Shown: positions 1 through 11,213 of the stretch, piece after piece | Layout of the letters: each line of letters starts with the position of its first letter | Position numbering within the stretch: the stretch's first letter is position 1 | Source of the DNA: Hypericum androsaemum | Lineage: Eukaryota > Streptophyta > Magnoliopsida > Malpighiales > Hypericaceae | NCBI GenBank assembly: GCA_963995505.1 | Contig: OZ023197.1 | Span: 11,902,475-11,966,474, forward strand | Reading direction: 5' to 3' | DNA length: 64,000 nucleotides | Notes under the pieces: model-generated | Told to the model about the DNA's origin: nothing | Seen by the model: the letters and a program-made list of their open reading frames with translations, nothing else | The model's database searches: none | Translations under genes and position numbers: made by a program

Positions 1-596
1 TTATTGTTATCCAAGAGTGTTGCATTATTATTTTAGTTTGACTATTTTTACATATATATTATTATACTCTGTTAGCATTTTTAATTTATGTTCTATTACT
101 TTTGTGAAAAATATAGTTCAAAATTGTTATAAAGAATTTTGCTATTTTGTAGTTATGCATGATTCAAGCATCAAATAATCTGAATCAACTGATATCCAAA
201 AAATAAGTTATATTGAAAAAAAAATGGAGATCAATTTGATTGTACTAGAAACAAATTCTAAAATTCTTATCCACAATGAAACTCCAAAGAGTTGAACTGA
301 GGCAACGTGGAACCTCTAACAGTAGCACTAGTAACTCATTGATTTCACATTAAAACCAGAGTGCACATCCATTTGAATTAGAAGAGCAATTCAATCTTCG
401 TATGTCGCTAAGAAGATAAAAACAATACAAATTACACCAGAATACAAACATCACGTAAAACACCCATAACAATATAATCTTTGGACGATTAAGCCTTGGC
501 CCGATATACTTGGCTACCGATTCGCCATACACGAGGCTTACTCAGTAGACAATCTGATTGGAACATCGCAACAACTAGAAGCGGGATGCACATTAG
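1..596. other. Non-coding left edge, decayed cluster spacer
   Basis: No convincing coding sequence is seen. The first ~120 bases resemble the spacer at about 41800-41880 (shared run of Ttattattttagtttgact type), which lies between cluster modules. This suggests the window opens inside another decayed copy of the same spacer. Short ORFs here have no recognisable domain. Confidence 0.5.
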
Positions 597-3500
597 CTAA
601 ATGGAGAGATTATGCTTCAGGGTCGTGGCCCAAATGGAGAGTGTCTCCAGAGAGGTAAGATGTTGAATCCATTTAGGAAGAGACTTCATCTCTTTCCAAT
701 CGTGAAAATAAAAAGTGCGGAGTTTCCCGAGGAGTTGGATCAACTCTGTATTATTCTCCTCAAACAGGTTCATCTCCCCACATTCACAGATTGCTAGGCT
801 CTCAAGGGCAGATAGGTGGTGGAGCCATACAGCCAGGAAACTTGTATCTGCGAGATGCCCAGTGTCTAGGGACTTTAAAGAAGTGAGGCCTTGGAGCGCC
901 TCCTCCGACAAAAAATCCAAACCTCCAATTTTCCAAATCCGCAGAGATTGCAATGGTGAGAGACTAGTGCTAGTCGGAGGTGGTTTGGCCTGTTTGAGTG
1001 TCTCTTCTAATAGCTCTGAACTTGTCCCCCATAGAGTCAGAATGCTGAGAGAAGGAAGCTGAGGCATCCACCCCTTAAATTCGGGGCATGTCCAGATCAT
1101 CAACTCAGAAAGGCAAGGCAACTGGTAGTGGAGCTGCCTTTCCGATCTCCTCCACCATCCCTTCAGTTTAAGACAAGTATAAAGAACGAGATTCTTCAAG
1201 CTAGGAAAGAAACATGACCTGCCTGATCCTTTGGTATTCTCAATGTTGTCTATTATGTACTCTAACTCTAACAATCCTGAAATATCCAGATGTTGAAGAG
1301 AGGGAAGTTCATCCAACGGTGGGAAGGACTTGCAATTGCTGCACTTGTAAATCTTAATCTTTACTAGATTTTCGAGTGAGGATACCCACATCGGAATCCT
1401 CACTCCTCTGTAGTCTTCCAACCTCAACTCCTTTAGGTTTACGTGGGGCTCCATTGCTTCCAGTGACTTCTCCTCGCTGCTTATGTCCTCCACTTCATGA
1501 TCCCCCATTTCAATGCCAAGTCCCGAAGATGGGGCTTGTCTTTCAAGTTGGCCGCCTTAAATTCCCAAAAACCTTTTTTCGCATATCGAAGATTGACTAT
1601 CTCCAATGTTCCCCTCAACTTGGTCAGTCCATGTAACTCGTCCAATCCACCAATGGCTTGCCTCCTTTTTTTGTTTGACAAGCATAATCGTGACAACACC
1701 TCGAGGGAAGTCAGCTGTCCTATTCCTTGCGGCATCTCTTTCAAACTACGACATCTTTCCAGCCCAAGGTAGACAAGGTTTACCAGCTTGTTAATGTCTC
1801 TTGGCAAATGTCTGAGCTCATCACAAACATCCAAAATAAGCACTTGCAAATTCTGAAGTCGTGTAATAGAATCAGGCAGCTTTTGCATTTTATTCCCAGA
1901 AAGATCGAGATGAGCCAGATGGTTTAATTTATCGATGAGACTTGGCAATGTTTGAATTAAACATCTTTGTAGCGTCAACACTCTTAAGCTTCTCAACTTG
2001 TCAATAATTGCTCGACTCTGTTTATCCCCTGATTTTGTGAAACCATGCAAAGGAGAGCTACTTCGCTCGACAATCAAGGTTCGTGCCTTCCTTCTCTGCA
2101 ATAAGGGAGCAAGATAATGCCATTGTTGCTCCTCGGGAATCTCATGCAATGAAATGTGCCGAGTTTTTCTAGTGACAGCTCTCTTATTGGAATCCGGGTG
2201 CACCATACTATTCTCCTCTCCACCAACTAGCACAGCTAGATCATGCATAAAGTCGTGCATTCGACAAGTCACCTTGGCGCCAAGATCATTCACATTGGCC
2301 AACTGAAAGAAAGATCCTTGGAGGAGGTAGTTGAAACAATTAGCACCTGAATATTCTTCATTTAGGCCACTCATAGTTGTGTGATCAATATACCCTTGTG
2401 CCTTCCAATGATTGATGAGTGTTTCTACTTCAAATAGGTAATCCTTAGGGAATAAGCTGCAGTAGGAAAAGCATTGTTTCAAGTTTGAGGGTAGATGATT
2501 ATAGCTCAATTTCAAGGTCTCTACCATTTGAGATTTTGGGTCTAACTTCGAGAACTCTTCATCGTTGAAATATTTCCATTGAGACATTTCATTTTTGGAA
2601 TACAAGAAGCTCTCTATTGTTCTTATCGCTAGTGGAAGTCCACAACACTTTTCTACAATCTCCTTTCCTATTACTTTAAATTCTTCATTCTGTACTTTTC
2701 CTTGCTTGAATGCCACTTGTTGGAACAAGTCCCATGACTCTACTTCAGACATACCTTTCAGTTGATAAGGTTGTATCGTGCTTGTTATTTCTGCTACAGT
2801 TGTATTTCTTGTGGTTATCATTACTCTACTTCCTCTTCCACCACGAGCAATCAAATAATTCAATTGAAGCCATTTTTCACGATCTTCATTCCACACATCA
2901 TCGAGCACAAGCAAGTACTTTTTCCCTTTAATTCTTTCAAGAAGCTTGTTTGCAAGTGTCTCCACCTCAAGATTTTGACCAGTTTTTTCTCCATCAACAC
3001 ATTCAATGATCTTCTCAACAATTGATCTGACACCAAAAATATCAGACACACAGACCCACATTCTAAGATCAAAGTGTGTTTTCACTAACTCATCATTGTA
3101 CACTGTTTGAGCAAGTGTTGTCTTTCCCAACCCACCGAATCCAACAATCGGAATGACGGCCACAGCTTCCTGATGGTCACCTAGCAAAAGGCTAATAATA
3201 CTCTTTCTGTCGTCATCTCTGCCAATAACTACACTAGGTGGAGAGGAGTGAGTGCCAACATCCCTAAGATGATCCACAATGGCTACTTCAATATGATTCG
3301 GGTTCAAGTGGAACTTTCTATTCTGGGGAAGAAAAGTATTACCTCCTTAGTCACTATATTACCAGACATCTGTTGCAGCCTTGTTGCCTCAGCTGAGATG
3401 TCGCCCAACAAGTCGTCGGCGTCATAAACAACATCTTTGAGATCGTCCAGCCACACTTTGACCTCATTGCTGGTCCAGTACAACTTCTCTGCATCAAGAA

Positions 3501-3645
3501 GCACGGCCTTGATCGTTGAAACTGTGCACCGCAGCTTCTCAAGTTCGTCTTCCAGGCCCCACAACGGCACAATCTCTTGCAGAGCCAGCGAGCCGAGCTT
3601 TGTTAGGATCGAACCAGCGATATTGAAAAGGACTCCTTCAGCCAT
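597..3645 (-). pseudogene. CC-NB-LRR (NLR) resistance pseudogene 1
   Basis: This is a CNL-type NLR, an intracellular immune receptor family, read on the minus strand from the ATG at 3645. Three ORFs together cover the protein. Positions 3645-3304 encode the N-terminal coiled coil (MAEGVLFNIAGSILTKLGS, then VYDADDLLGDI). Positions 3307-1481 encode the NB-ARC domain with P-loop GFGGLGKTT, kinase-2 YLLVLDDVW, RNBS-B GSRVMITTRN, GLPLAIRT, RNBS-D CFSYCSLFP, RMHDFMHDLA and the first LRRs. Positions 1508-597 encode further LRRs. Compared with the intact paralogue at 18401-21640 there is a ~79-base deletion at about 3324, between the coiled coil and NB-ARC, with two or three bases of microhomology. 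A second, net 7-base loss lies near 1500 in the LRR region. Both shift the frame. The last ~35 residues are replaced by unrelated sequence after LSIW. The coding potential is otherwise well kept, so inactivation looks fairly recent. A transcript using the internal Met at 3307 would lack the coiled coil. Confidence 0.9.
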
Positions 3646-3715
3646 AGCAGCGAATGCACTTTCTTTTTTCTTTTCTTTTCTTTTTTTTTGATCGAACCAG
3701 CGAATGCACTTTCTT
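3646..3715. repeat. Pyrimidine-rich tract flanked by a short direct duplication
   Basis: Just upstream of the NLR 1 start codon, the 17-base string agcgaatgcactttctt occurs twice. Between the copies lie a T-rich (ttttc)n tract and gatcgaacc. The 9 bases gatcgaacc also occur inside the coding region ~45 bases away, so local template switching is a simple explanation. A tiny retroposed insertion with a poly-A tail on the minus strand is an alternative. Confidence 0.55.
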
Positions 3716-4294
3716 TGTGGTTTTATTATTTTGTTTTTGGGAAGACTTGGGTTTCAGTTGGAATACGCACTGGGCTTTCGTCTCTATTAAAAATGGCTCT
3801 GTCAATAATATATATTTTTTAAGAAAATATTCAAATAATACTTGGTACCGTCATCTACTTTTCTATTAGATTTTGCTCTGTCACTTTTTCCGCAACGGTG
3901 GATCCCACTTCTTTGTCGTCTAGGAGAACGGTAAACAAGTTTGCATTTTTCGTGAATATACTTCTTAAAAAAATAAGGAATAAGTTCATCAGTTTTCAAC
4001 TTTATCATCTTTTTAATTTTGTTTTTTTGATAAAAAAATCTATAACATTTTTGGTGATAAATTTTTTGCCTTTTACCCATCTTTCTTCTCTCTCTTGCTT
4101 ACAATATTTTTGTTTGTGTCTTTCTTCTCTCTCTCTTACTCCCTCATTTTTCTCTCTAATTAAAAATCCATGGTTCTAGATCTGATGCCGATGATGTTGT
4201 CATGAGCCTGACGTCGACCACCATTCCGACGCCGAAGAGGAGCAGGCCAGAGTCCGATTGTGAAGAAGGGGCAACAGTAGAAGCGATCGACAGG
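3716..4294. other. Intergenic spacer upstream of NLR pseudogene 1
   Basis: AT-rich, no gene seen. Around 3880-3930 a short segment (gtggatcccacttctttgtcg and following bases) resembles the start of the duplicated block at 28165 and 60250. The TATA-like region found upstream of NLRs 3 and 4 (a run of TATATA before the 5' leader) is not preserved here. Confidence 0.4.
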
Positions 4295-5335
4295 TTTTAA
4301 TTGGGGAGCCACAACTTCTTACTCCGGAGTTCGATTGAGGTGATTCAAGTTGCTAGGCAAAGCTGAGACATATATTTACAACTTTATAGTTTATAACTTC
4401 TCCAAGTTTGGAGAGAGGATGACTAAATTACATTTGAAGTCAAGAGTCGACCGAATTACAGTAATAGATTTCGGTTGGGGAGCCATAACTTTTTACTCTG
4501 GCATTGAGTTGATCCAAGTTGCTGTGCGAAGTTGATATATATATATCTACAACTTTTTGATTATGACTTCTCTAAATTTGGAGTCTATAGATGTCGAAAA
4601 TACGTTTAAAGTTAATAGTCGACTGGGTTACAAGCGGCAGAAAGATGTTATGTAAAATGGCATGCCCGTTAATGTAAAATGGCATGCCCAGTGATAGAAA
4701 AAAAATGGCATGCCAGGTTCGATAAATTAGCATACACAGTTATATCAAACGGCATGCCCAACGACGATGATAAGCAATTGATAGATTTTGGTTGGGGAGA
4801 GCACAACTTCTTACTTTGGAGTCTGATTGAGGTGATTTAAGTTGCTGGGCAAAGCTGAGACTTGTATCTTCAACTTTGTAGTTTATGATTTCTCCAAATT
4901 CGGATTGAAATGATGAGAAATATATTTCAAGTTAAGAGTCGATCGAGTTACGAGGAAATATTTTGGTTGGAGAGCCATAACTTCTTATTCCGAAATTCGA
5001 TTGAGCTGATTCAAATTGTTGTACAAAGATGAGACATATATCTACAATTTTTAGTTTATGACTTCTCCAAATTTGGAGTCTAAAGATGTCGAAAATACGT
5101 TCGAAGTTAATAGTCGGTCGAGTTATAAGTGGTTAGAAGGTGTTTGTCAAATAGCATGTTCGGTTATGAATAATTAATTAAATGGCATGTCCGGTTACGA
5201 TAAAAAGACACACTTGGTTATGAATAATTAATTAAATGACATGTCTGGTTACGATAAACGGCATGCCCGGTTACAATAAATGGTATACCCGATTATGAAT
5301 AATTAATAAAATAGCATTATCCTATTTTAAAAATA
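4295..5335. repeat. Higher-order tandem repeat, ~485 bp period
   Basis: Four degenerate monomers of ~170-185 bases start at about 4295, 4467, 4780 and 4954. Each has the order: ttggttggggagccataact, gattgaggtgattcaagttg, aaagctgagacatatatcta, a stretch ending in cttctccaaatttgga, then agttaagagtcgaccgagtt. They occur as A-B-spacer and C-D-spacer. The two spacers (about 4650-4775 and 5140-5335) are themselves arrays of a ~20-base motif around ggcatgcccggttacgataa. C resembles A and D resembles B more than neighbouring monomers do, so the repeating unit is the dimer plus spacer. I see no coding potential and cannot assign a known repeat family. Confidence 0.75.
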
Positions 5336-6179
5336 TTAATTAATATTTATAATAAAAAAATAAATAATTAACTAAATAATATGTCAGTTTAATTTATTTT
5401 AGTATAATATATAAATAAGTACAAGATTAAAAAAAAAGGAGTGCACCCACCCCCATACGACAGGCACGCGTGTCATTTTTGGAACCTTTTGCCGTTTCCT
5501 GTGCGGGTACGGGAACTGAGTACCATTCCATACTCCTCTAGGTTGCCTAGAAACCGCATGACAACGAACTGTATCTATGTTGGATTTTCGACTCCCTAAT
5601 TGTTTTTAACCGTGTATTATCATGTTTTGACTTACGATTTCGCATTCATTGATTGATTCTCTCCATTGAACCAATTTCTTTAGAGTGATCTGCCTCAATT
5701 GCACGGCGAGTATGATTTGTGCAACTAAGCCAAATATTAACTATGGGGTGAGGATTTTTAATGTCGGGTGGGGTTTGTATGATTTTGGAATTGAAATGTA
5801 AGATAAGGATATTTTGGTAATCTCAGGTTGTAATCTACTTAAAATTTTAAATAGAAATAGATTAGAAAAACTAACAAGTTCAATTTTAAAACTTAGGGAA
5901 TAATTTGCTAAGAGTTGGACTTTTAAGTACATTATATTAACACTTCGGGACTTGAGTTTTTTTTCTTATATTTTTTATCAACATTTTTTTAATATCATGT
6001 ACTCATTATTGAGTACTATCGGACCATATTTTGAAATCTCCAGATAATTTTCTTAAAACAAAATTTGTAAAATGTAGACTTAAAAACTTTATTAAATAAA
6101 TACAAATCCTTTATGGAGCAAGTTTTTACATCATGACTTGGCTGCTCTCATGTACATTTAAGATATCGGCATGATGCTT
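5336..6179. other. AT-rich intergenic DNA
   Basis: No ORF with a recognisable domain, no RNA gene and no terminal repeats seen. The first part is a continuation of AT-rich sequence after the tandem repeat. Confidence 0.4.
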
Positions 6180-6450
6180 CCCACCTCTCTTATGATAATC
6201 ATCTCATCGACATCGCAACGAATCATCCATGTTCAATTCGAGAAAGTCAAGAAAGGCATCTTTGCTTATTCTGTGTATATTTTCACTAATTAATTAATGG
6301 GTTGCTTCGGTGGTTATACATTCCCTTATAGTTATTGTTGTTGACTTTGATTTAGATTGGCTGCCTTTCCTATCATCGTTTACTTTGTTACAAATTTGTT
6401 TAATGTTTTTCCCGGTCATCACTTGGCTTATTTTTAGGCCTAAAATACTG
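6180..6450. other. Orphan copy of NLR upstream region
   Basis: This stretch matches the DNA immediately 5' of the intact NLR (21740-21920): the same order of catctcatcgacatcgcaac-like sequence, an aattcgagaaagtcaagaaa-like segment, gggttgcttcggtggttata, and a tgttgactttgatttagat-like segment. No NLR coding sequence is attached, so it is a relic of a lost or moved NLR copy. Confidence 0.65.
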
Positions 6451-6503
6451 GAAATAATCTTTTTATAAGTAGAATTTTGTTACAAGATTTAAATTATCGT
6501 CAC

Positions 6504-7596
6504 TAGGGGTGATGAAATATCGGTATCATGGTTTTTGGATATTTTTTGGTGCCGACACCGACGTAGCCAATTTTTTCGAAGCCCAACCGACGCTGTCACG
6601 GTATAGGGCAACACCGACGGTGTCACGGTACGGCGGTGTCACCAATTGATGATCGGTTTGGCGGTGTCACCGATGGAGGGAGGGGACCTGTCAAGGTTGG
6701 AGGGAAGGAGGTCAGGAAGAAGGTCGGGAAGGAGAGGAGGGGAGGTCGGGAGAGGAGGGAGGTCGGGAATGAGAGGATTGTGAAAATTGATGAACCTGAA
6801 CTAGAAGATCGATGAAGAAGCCAAAGATCGAGATCGATTTATCAAGAAGCCATGAGAGAGCTTCGAAGCTTAGGAGGAAACTGTTATTTTTATTACAGGG
6901 TTCTGTACAACTTAATCTTAGATGGAAGCATGAGTTAGCTATATATACAAGTCCTATAGAAGCTATTAGAAGCTAATGGAACAATTGATAACCCAAAAGA
7001 TACATGGGCCTGGCCCAACAGGATATATATGTAATAGACTTGAGAGATAAGTAGAGAAACTAGATATTTTCTCTGGACCGTTCGAGCCCCTTCTTCCCCT
7101 CCTCTTCTCTGCCATAATTTTATTTTTCTCGCTTTCAACTAGATATCACACCTCCATCTCTAGGTAGAACCACCATCTATATAGGTATAACATCATCGAG
7201 CTTCATCATCTCTACCAGTGAATCGAACGACATGATTCAACAAGGAGGACAATCTCGGGAGCAGCGGATACCATCTCTGATTGCATGCAAGACGTGTAAC
7301 CACCTAATCTCCGGAGCATTGGAATCATTTATGGTCTGTTGGTTTGTAAATGACAATCAGAATTCTGGATGGGAGATTTGGAAGGATACAAATACTTATA
7401 ATTATTTAAAACGACATCATTTTTCTCGGGTTATCAGTGTCTCGGGCTTGCAAAAAAAAGACGCCGACTCAACACCGAGAAGTTTGGTTTACCAACATTT
7501 GCAACCCATAACACTGTTCGGTGCTTCGGTGTTCGGTGCTTTGGTGTGATCGGGTTATCGGGTTGTCAGATTTTTTCGGGTTCACGCTCAGCCCTA
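6504..7596. mobile_element. Non-autonomous hAT-like DNA transposon
   Basis: An exact 8-base direct repeat, ATCGTCAC, flanks the segment (6496-6503 and 7597-7604). Its ends are short inverted repeats, TAGGGGTGATG at the left and the complement of TAGGGCTGAGC at the right. An 8-bp TSD with TAGGG(G/C)TGA-type ends is typical of hAT elements. The 1093-bp interior has no transposase. It contains GC-rich repeats of cggtgtcac near the left end and mirror-like cggtgcttcggtgttcgg near the right end, consistent with subterminal repeats. Confidence 0.7.
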
Positions 7597-7604
7597 ATCG
7601 TCAC

Positions 7605-8149
7605 TCCAAATCAAATTTCCAACCCTCTTTTTTACTGTTAAAACAAATGCTCTTTGTTAAATACTCAAAATAGTGACAATCATAGTTAAAACTATGTGAG
7701 ATGATCCCCTCAATCGGACTCCATAAAGATAATGTTTTTGGGGTCATTTTTGGGTTGGCCGCCGCCGCCGCTTGCGTCAACAACTAGATCGCTTGACCTC
7801 TCTATTGGGACGCGCAAGCGACCATGTTTTGGAGTCTATTCGTCCGCGCGGCGATTGGTAATTAATTTAATACTCACCGCTCTGATCCGAATAGCTGTTG
7901 TATGTAATTGAAGTGGGAAAGTGAGAGAGGGGATGAGAGAGAAGAGAGTTGAGATATAAATTTAATTTTTTTGTTTATTTTTTAAGAGTATGTAAGCAAT
8001 TTCTAAAATAAAAATGATCGGTTATGTTAACAAGTGATCCGAAAATATAATAAAATTTAACATATATTACGACAACATATATTTTGGAAAAGAATTAACC
8101 GCATCAAAGATATTATCAAACACGAGAGATCTTAGCGTAATTTTCCTTG
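7605..8149. other. Intergenic DNA
   Basis: No gene or RNA recognised. The segment separates the hAT element from the truncated Copia derivative. Low-complexity purine-rich and AT-rich tracts occur at about 7915-8100. Confidence 0.35.
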
Positions 8150-9401
8150 GGGTTATGAATGGTGAAAGAGATGCAAGAAATACCTACAGGTTAGTGGAGG
8201 TCACTGTTGTAGGTGAAATCACATCATTCTGTTACAATGGAGAGGGGGAAAGCGCAAGTCATATGAGGTTAGTTCGTATGAGGGAGCAAAGGCTTGACAT
8301 GGATGGTTTGAGTGCAGTTGACATTCGCAGAGACATGGATAGCAAGCTATGGTTGTTTCGTGGAGGCATGGTTGGCAAAGAGCCATGGTTGTCTCGGAGA
8401 AGCATTGTTAGCTAGGCCCCGCTATGGTCGTCTAAAGGGACGTACACGTCAAAAGTGTTGGGTATGTTTTGCATTGGGCTTGCGAAGCCGTTGGTGACAC
8501 CATAGGCAGATTGGGTATCTCACTCAAGGCCGAACGATGAAGTTGGAGGCATGTCGAGGGTTCTACTTGGTGGAACAAAAGGTTACCCGTTATATGCCAT
8601 GTCAAGTAGCATTGGTTTGAGGCAAGAGGGTCCAGTGGAGAAGCAGTTCGAGGTTGCAGAGCATGGGGTTGACCGAAAAATAGAGGACGCGTCTATTAGT
8701 TGCAAGGTTACTTCAGTAGATGGACTTGCTAGTTGGGGTTCGATGGAGATTGGAGAAAATATGTCAAGCATGCTCAGAAGCTCTAGCTTGGGGGCTAGGT
8801 CCAAGTGATTGAACAAAAGGTGGAGAGAAAGTTGAGATGGTCTTATTGATGGTGGTCATCTATGGTTCGAGGTGGAGTCGGTAGAGTCAGTTTGGTTTCT
8901 CAATTTCTCATGGCTCTTCATAGGGCAGTGTCTCATCAAGGTAGAGTTTGTTGAAGTTCGGGTGAGACTTCATGGTTCTTCGCAAGGGATGATTTTCTCG
9001 CCAAGGTGTAGATTGTTGGGATTGTGTCGAGAAAGAAAGCAAAGTGGAAAAGTTGGCAAGGAGATAGCAGATGCTATCCCCCTAGCGAACGCTGGGAGGG
9101 TCACAAAATGTTGGGTGCTGATGACCTAGCTGCTGCTAGGTGGTGCTGACAGCCATTTCCTATTTTGTTCAGACTTTTATTTTGGACTCCTAGGATGACC
9201 TAGATAGGTTTCTTGAACACCAAGAGTTCGTCTATTATATAAAGACATGCTACCCAAGGGTTTTGTATGGATTTGTGACTCGGATCCATCAATAAAAGTT
9301 CTTTTTTCTCCCCGTGAACGTAGTCATTAGGCCAAACTATGTAATCTCTTGCGTCCGTGTTCTTTGCGCGTTTTATTCTCTAAGTTGCTGAATTCCTAAC
9401 A
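8150..9401 (+). mobile_element. 5'-truncated Copia derivative with one LTR
   Basis: Positions 8150-9013 are homologous to 12030-12880, the interior of the complete derivative at 11214-13157, including an ORF conserved in both (8551-8808 versus 12421-12678, starting MSRVLLGGTKG). A polypurine-like aaggtgtaga leads into a 3' LTR from 9014 (tgttggga) to 9401 (cctaaca). The LTR is 388 bp against 277 bp in the relative because of an extra segment after its first bases. Both share gtgactcggatccatcaata and the plant Copia-style polypurine context. The 5' LTR, primer site and gag are missing. The right flank at 9402 is NLR sequence, so the truncated element forms the border of NLR pseudogene 2. Confidence 0.75.
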
Positions 9402-10006
9402 CTAACTTCTTCATGTCCATTGGCAGGTGTCTGAGCTCATCACATTGATCCAAAAAAAGCACTTGTAAGTTTTGAAGTCGTGTAATAGAATTATGGAGTT
9501 TTGCATTTTATTCCGAGCGAGGTCAAGATGCGCTAGATGGTCCAATCTGTGGAGGAAACTTGGTAGATTCTTTATTTCACAGCGATGTAGAGTTAGCACT
9601 CTTAGGAATCGCAACTTATCAACAATTGCTCGACACTGTTCATCACCTGATTTTCTGAATCCATGCACAGAAAAGCTACTTCGTTGGACAATTAAGCTTC
9701 AAGCATTCTTTCTGAGTAGTAACGGAGCTAGATGTTTCCATTGTTTCTCCCGAGGAATCTAGTGCAATGACATGTGCCAAGTTTTTTCAGTATCACTTTT
9801 CCATTGAAATTAGGATACACCATATTGATCTCCTCTCCAGCAACTAGCACAGCCAAATCATGCATGTAGTCATGTATTCGACAAGTCACCACATCATCGC
9901 CACTATCATTTTCATCGGCTAATTGAAAGAAAGATCCTTGGAGAAGATACTTGAAACTATTTACACCGGCATCTTCACCGTGTGTGCCTCTCTTACTATT
10001 GTGTAT

Positions 10007-11121
10007 GGAGCTTAAGTACAAGTAAACTATTCAGTTGGTTCGAGTGAAGAACCATGAGGATGGTCCCAGTGTTGATCGATTGAGTTTAGAGTTTGAGAAC
10101 ACTAGGGAAATCAATCGAGTCAAGAGTCGAGTGCAGACGTTGAGGACATCCGAGGATCGTGTGGCTCGAGTGAAGAGTCTTGGGATGATCGGGGGCGATC
10201 GGGTCAAGCGTCAAGTGAAGACGAAGCTAGATGAAGTGTCAAGTGAAGAAAAAGCTGAGGCACTGGCGGGCGCCAGCCAACTAGCAGATGCTAGTGGCAC
10301 TAGCGGGCGCCATCCAACTAGCGATCGCTATTTGCTCATCATACGAGATTTTGGGCGAGGCCACTGGCGGTCGCCAGTTGATTGGTGATCGCCAGTCAGG
10401 TCCAAAAATGTTGCTAAACTTGGACCATTTTGTCCCTCCCGACTCCCAAATAGTTGCCTAGGTTGTGGGCACTATAAATACCCTCCCTGGCCTCTTATTT
10501 GATGTGTGAACCCCTAGAGAAAGGGTTGCCCAACCCTCCAAGTGAAGGAGGGTTGTCCATGGAAAAGAGAGAAGAGAGAAATAAGAGGTGCTCTCCAAGA
10601 GGAGGAGAGTGGCCCATGTTCCCCAAAGTTGCCCAACCCAAATGAAGGGTTGTCTCCAAGTGAAGGAGGAGGAGAAGAGGAAGAAGACCTCCAAGTGAAG
10701 GAGGAGAAAAAGAAGACCCAAGTGAAGGGTTGCCTCCGAGTGAAGGAGGTGGTGCTCTCTGAGTGAAGGAGAGTTGTCCGAAGAGTGGGTAGAGCCGAAG
10801 CCTAGGGTTTTGTCAAGAGTGAGAGCTACCAAGAGTATCGGTAGCCTATGGTGAGAAGAGGAGGAGAGCGTGAGCCGAGTGAAGGCATCTATTGTTGTGA
10901 AAGCGAGTGAAGCTCGAGCGTGATATAGTAGAATCTCTTCTGGGTTGGAAGTCCCCAGATATAGATCCTTGTGGATTGAACCGGATAACCAAATTTGTGT
11001 CCCTCTTTGTGCTTTCTTTGTGCCTTGTGCGTTATACTTCTCATAATTATCGTAATTTACTCGTATGTATTTTTCGTTGCGTTGCTTAGGTCCACAGTGG
11101 ATAATTTGTCCAACACTTACT
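10007..11121 (+). mobile_element. 1.1-kb insertion, possible solo LTR
   Basis: The insertion interrupts NLR pseudogene 2: the NLR reads up to attgtgta at 10006 and resumes at tgtatcaata near 11122, with TGTA shared at both junctions. Inside is a promoter-like cactataaataccctcc at about 10470, followed by purine-rich gggttg/aagtgaagg repeats (10520-10760) and a T-rich 3' part with ttatacttctcataattatc. This layout resembles the long LTR of a Gypsy-type element. A classical TG...CA end pair is not visible, so the assignment is tentative. Confidence 0.45.
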
Positions 11122-11213
11122 TGTATCAATATACTCTTGTGCTCTCCGGTGGTTGATGAGTGTTGATACTTCAAATAGGTAATCTTTCGGGAATGCGCTA
11201 CAGTAAGAGAAAC

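Noticed and set aside
715..1062. Plus-strand ORFs opposite the NLRs (also 1376-1772, 2710-3025, 3437-3691, 18762-19772, 51053-52975, 53722-54194)
   Set aside because: They are antisense shadows of NLR coding sequence, recur at the same place in each paralogue and have no domain of their own.
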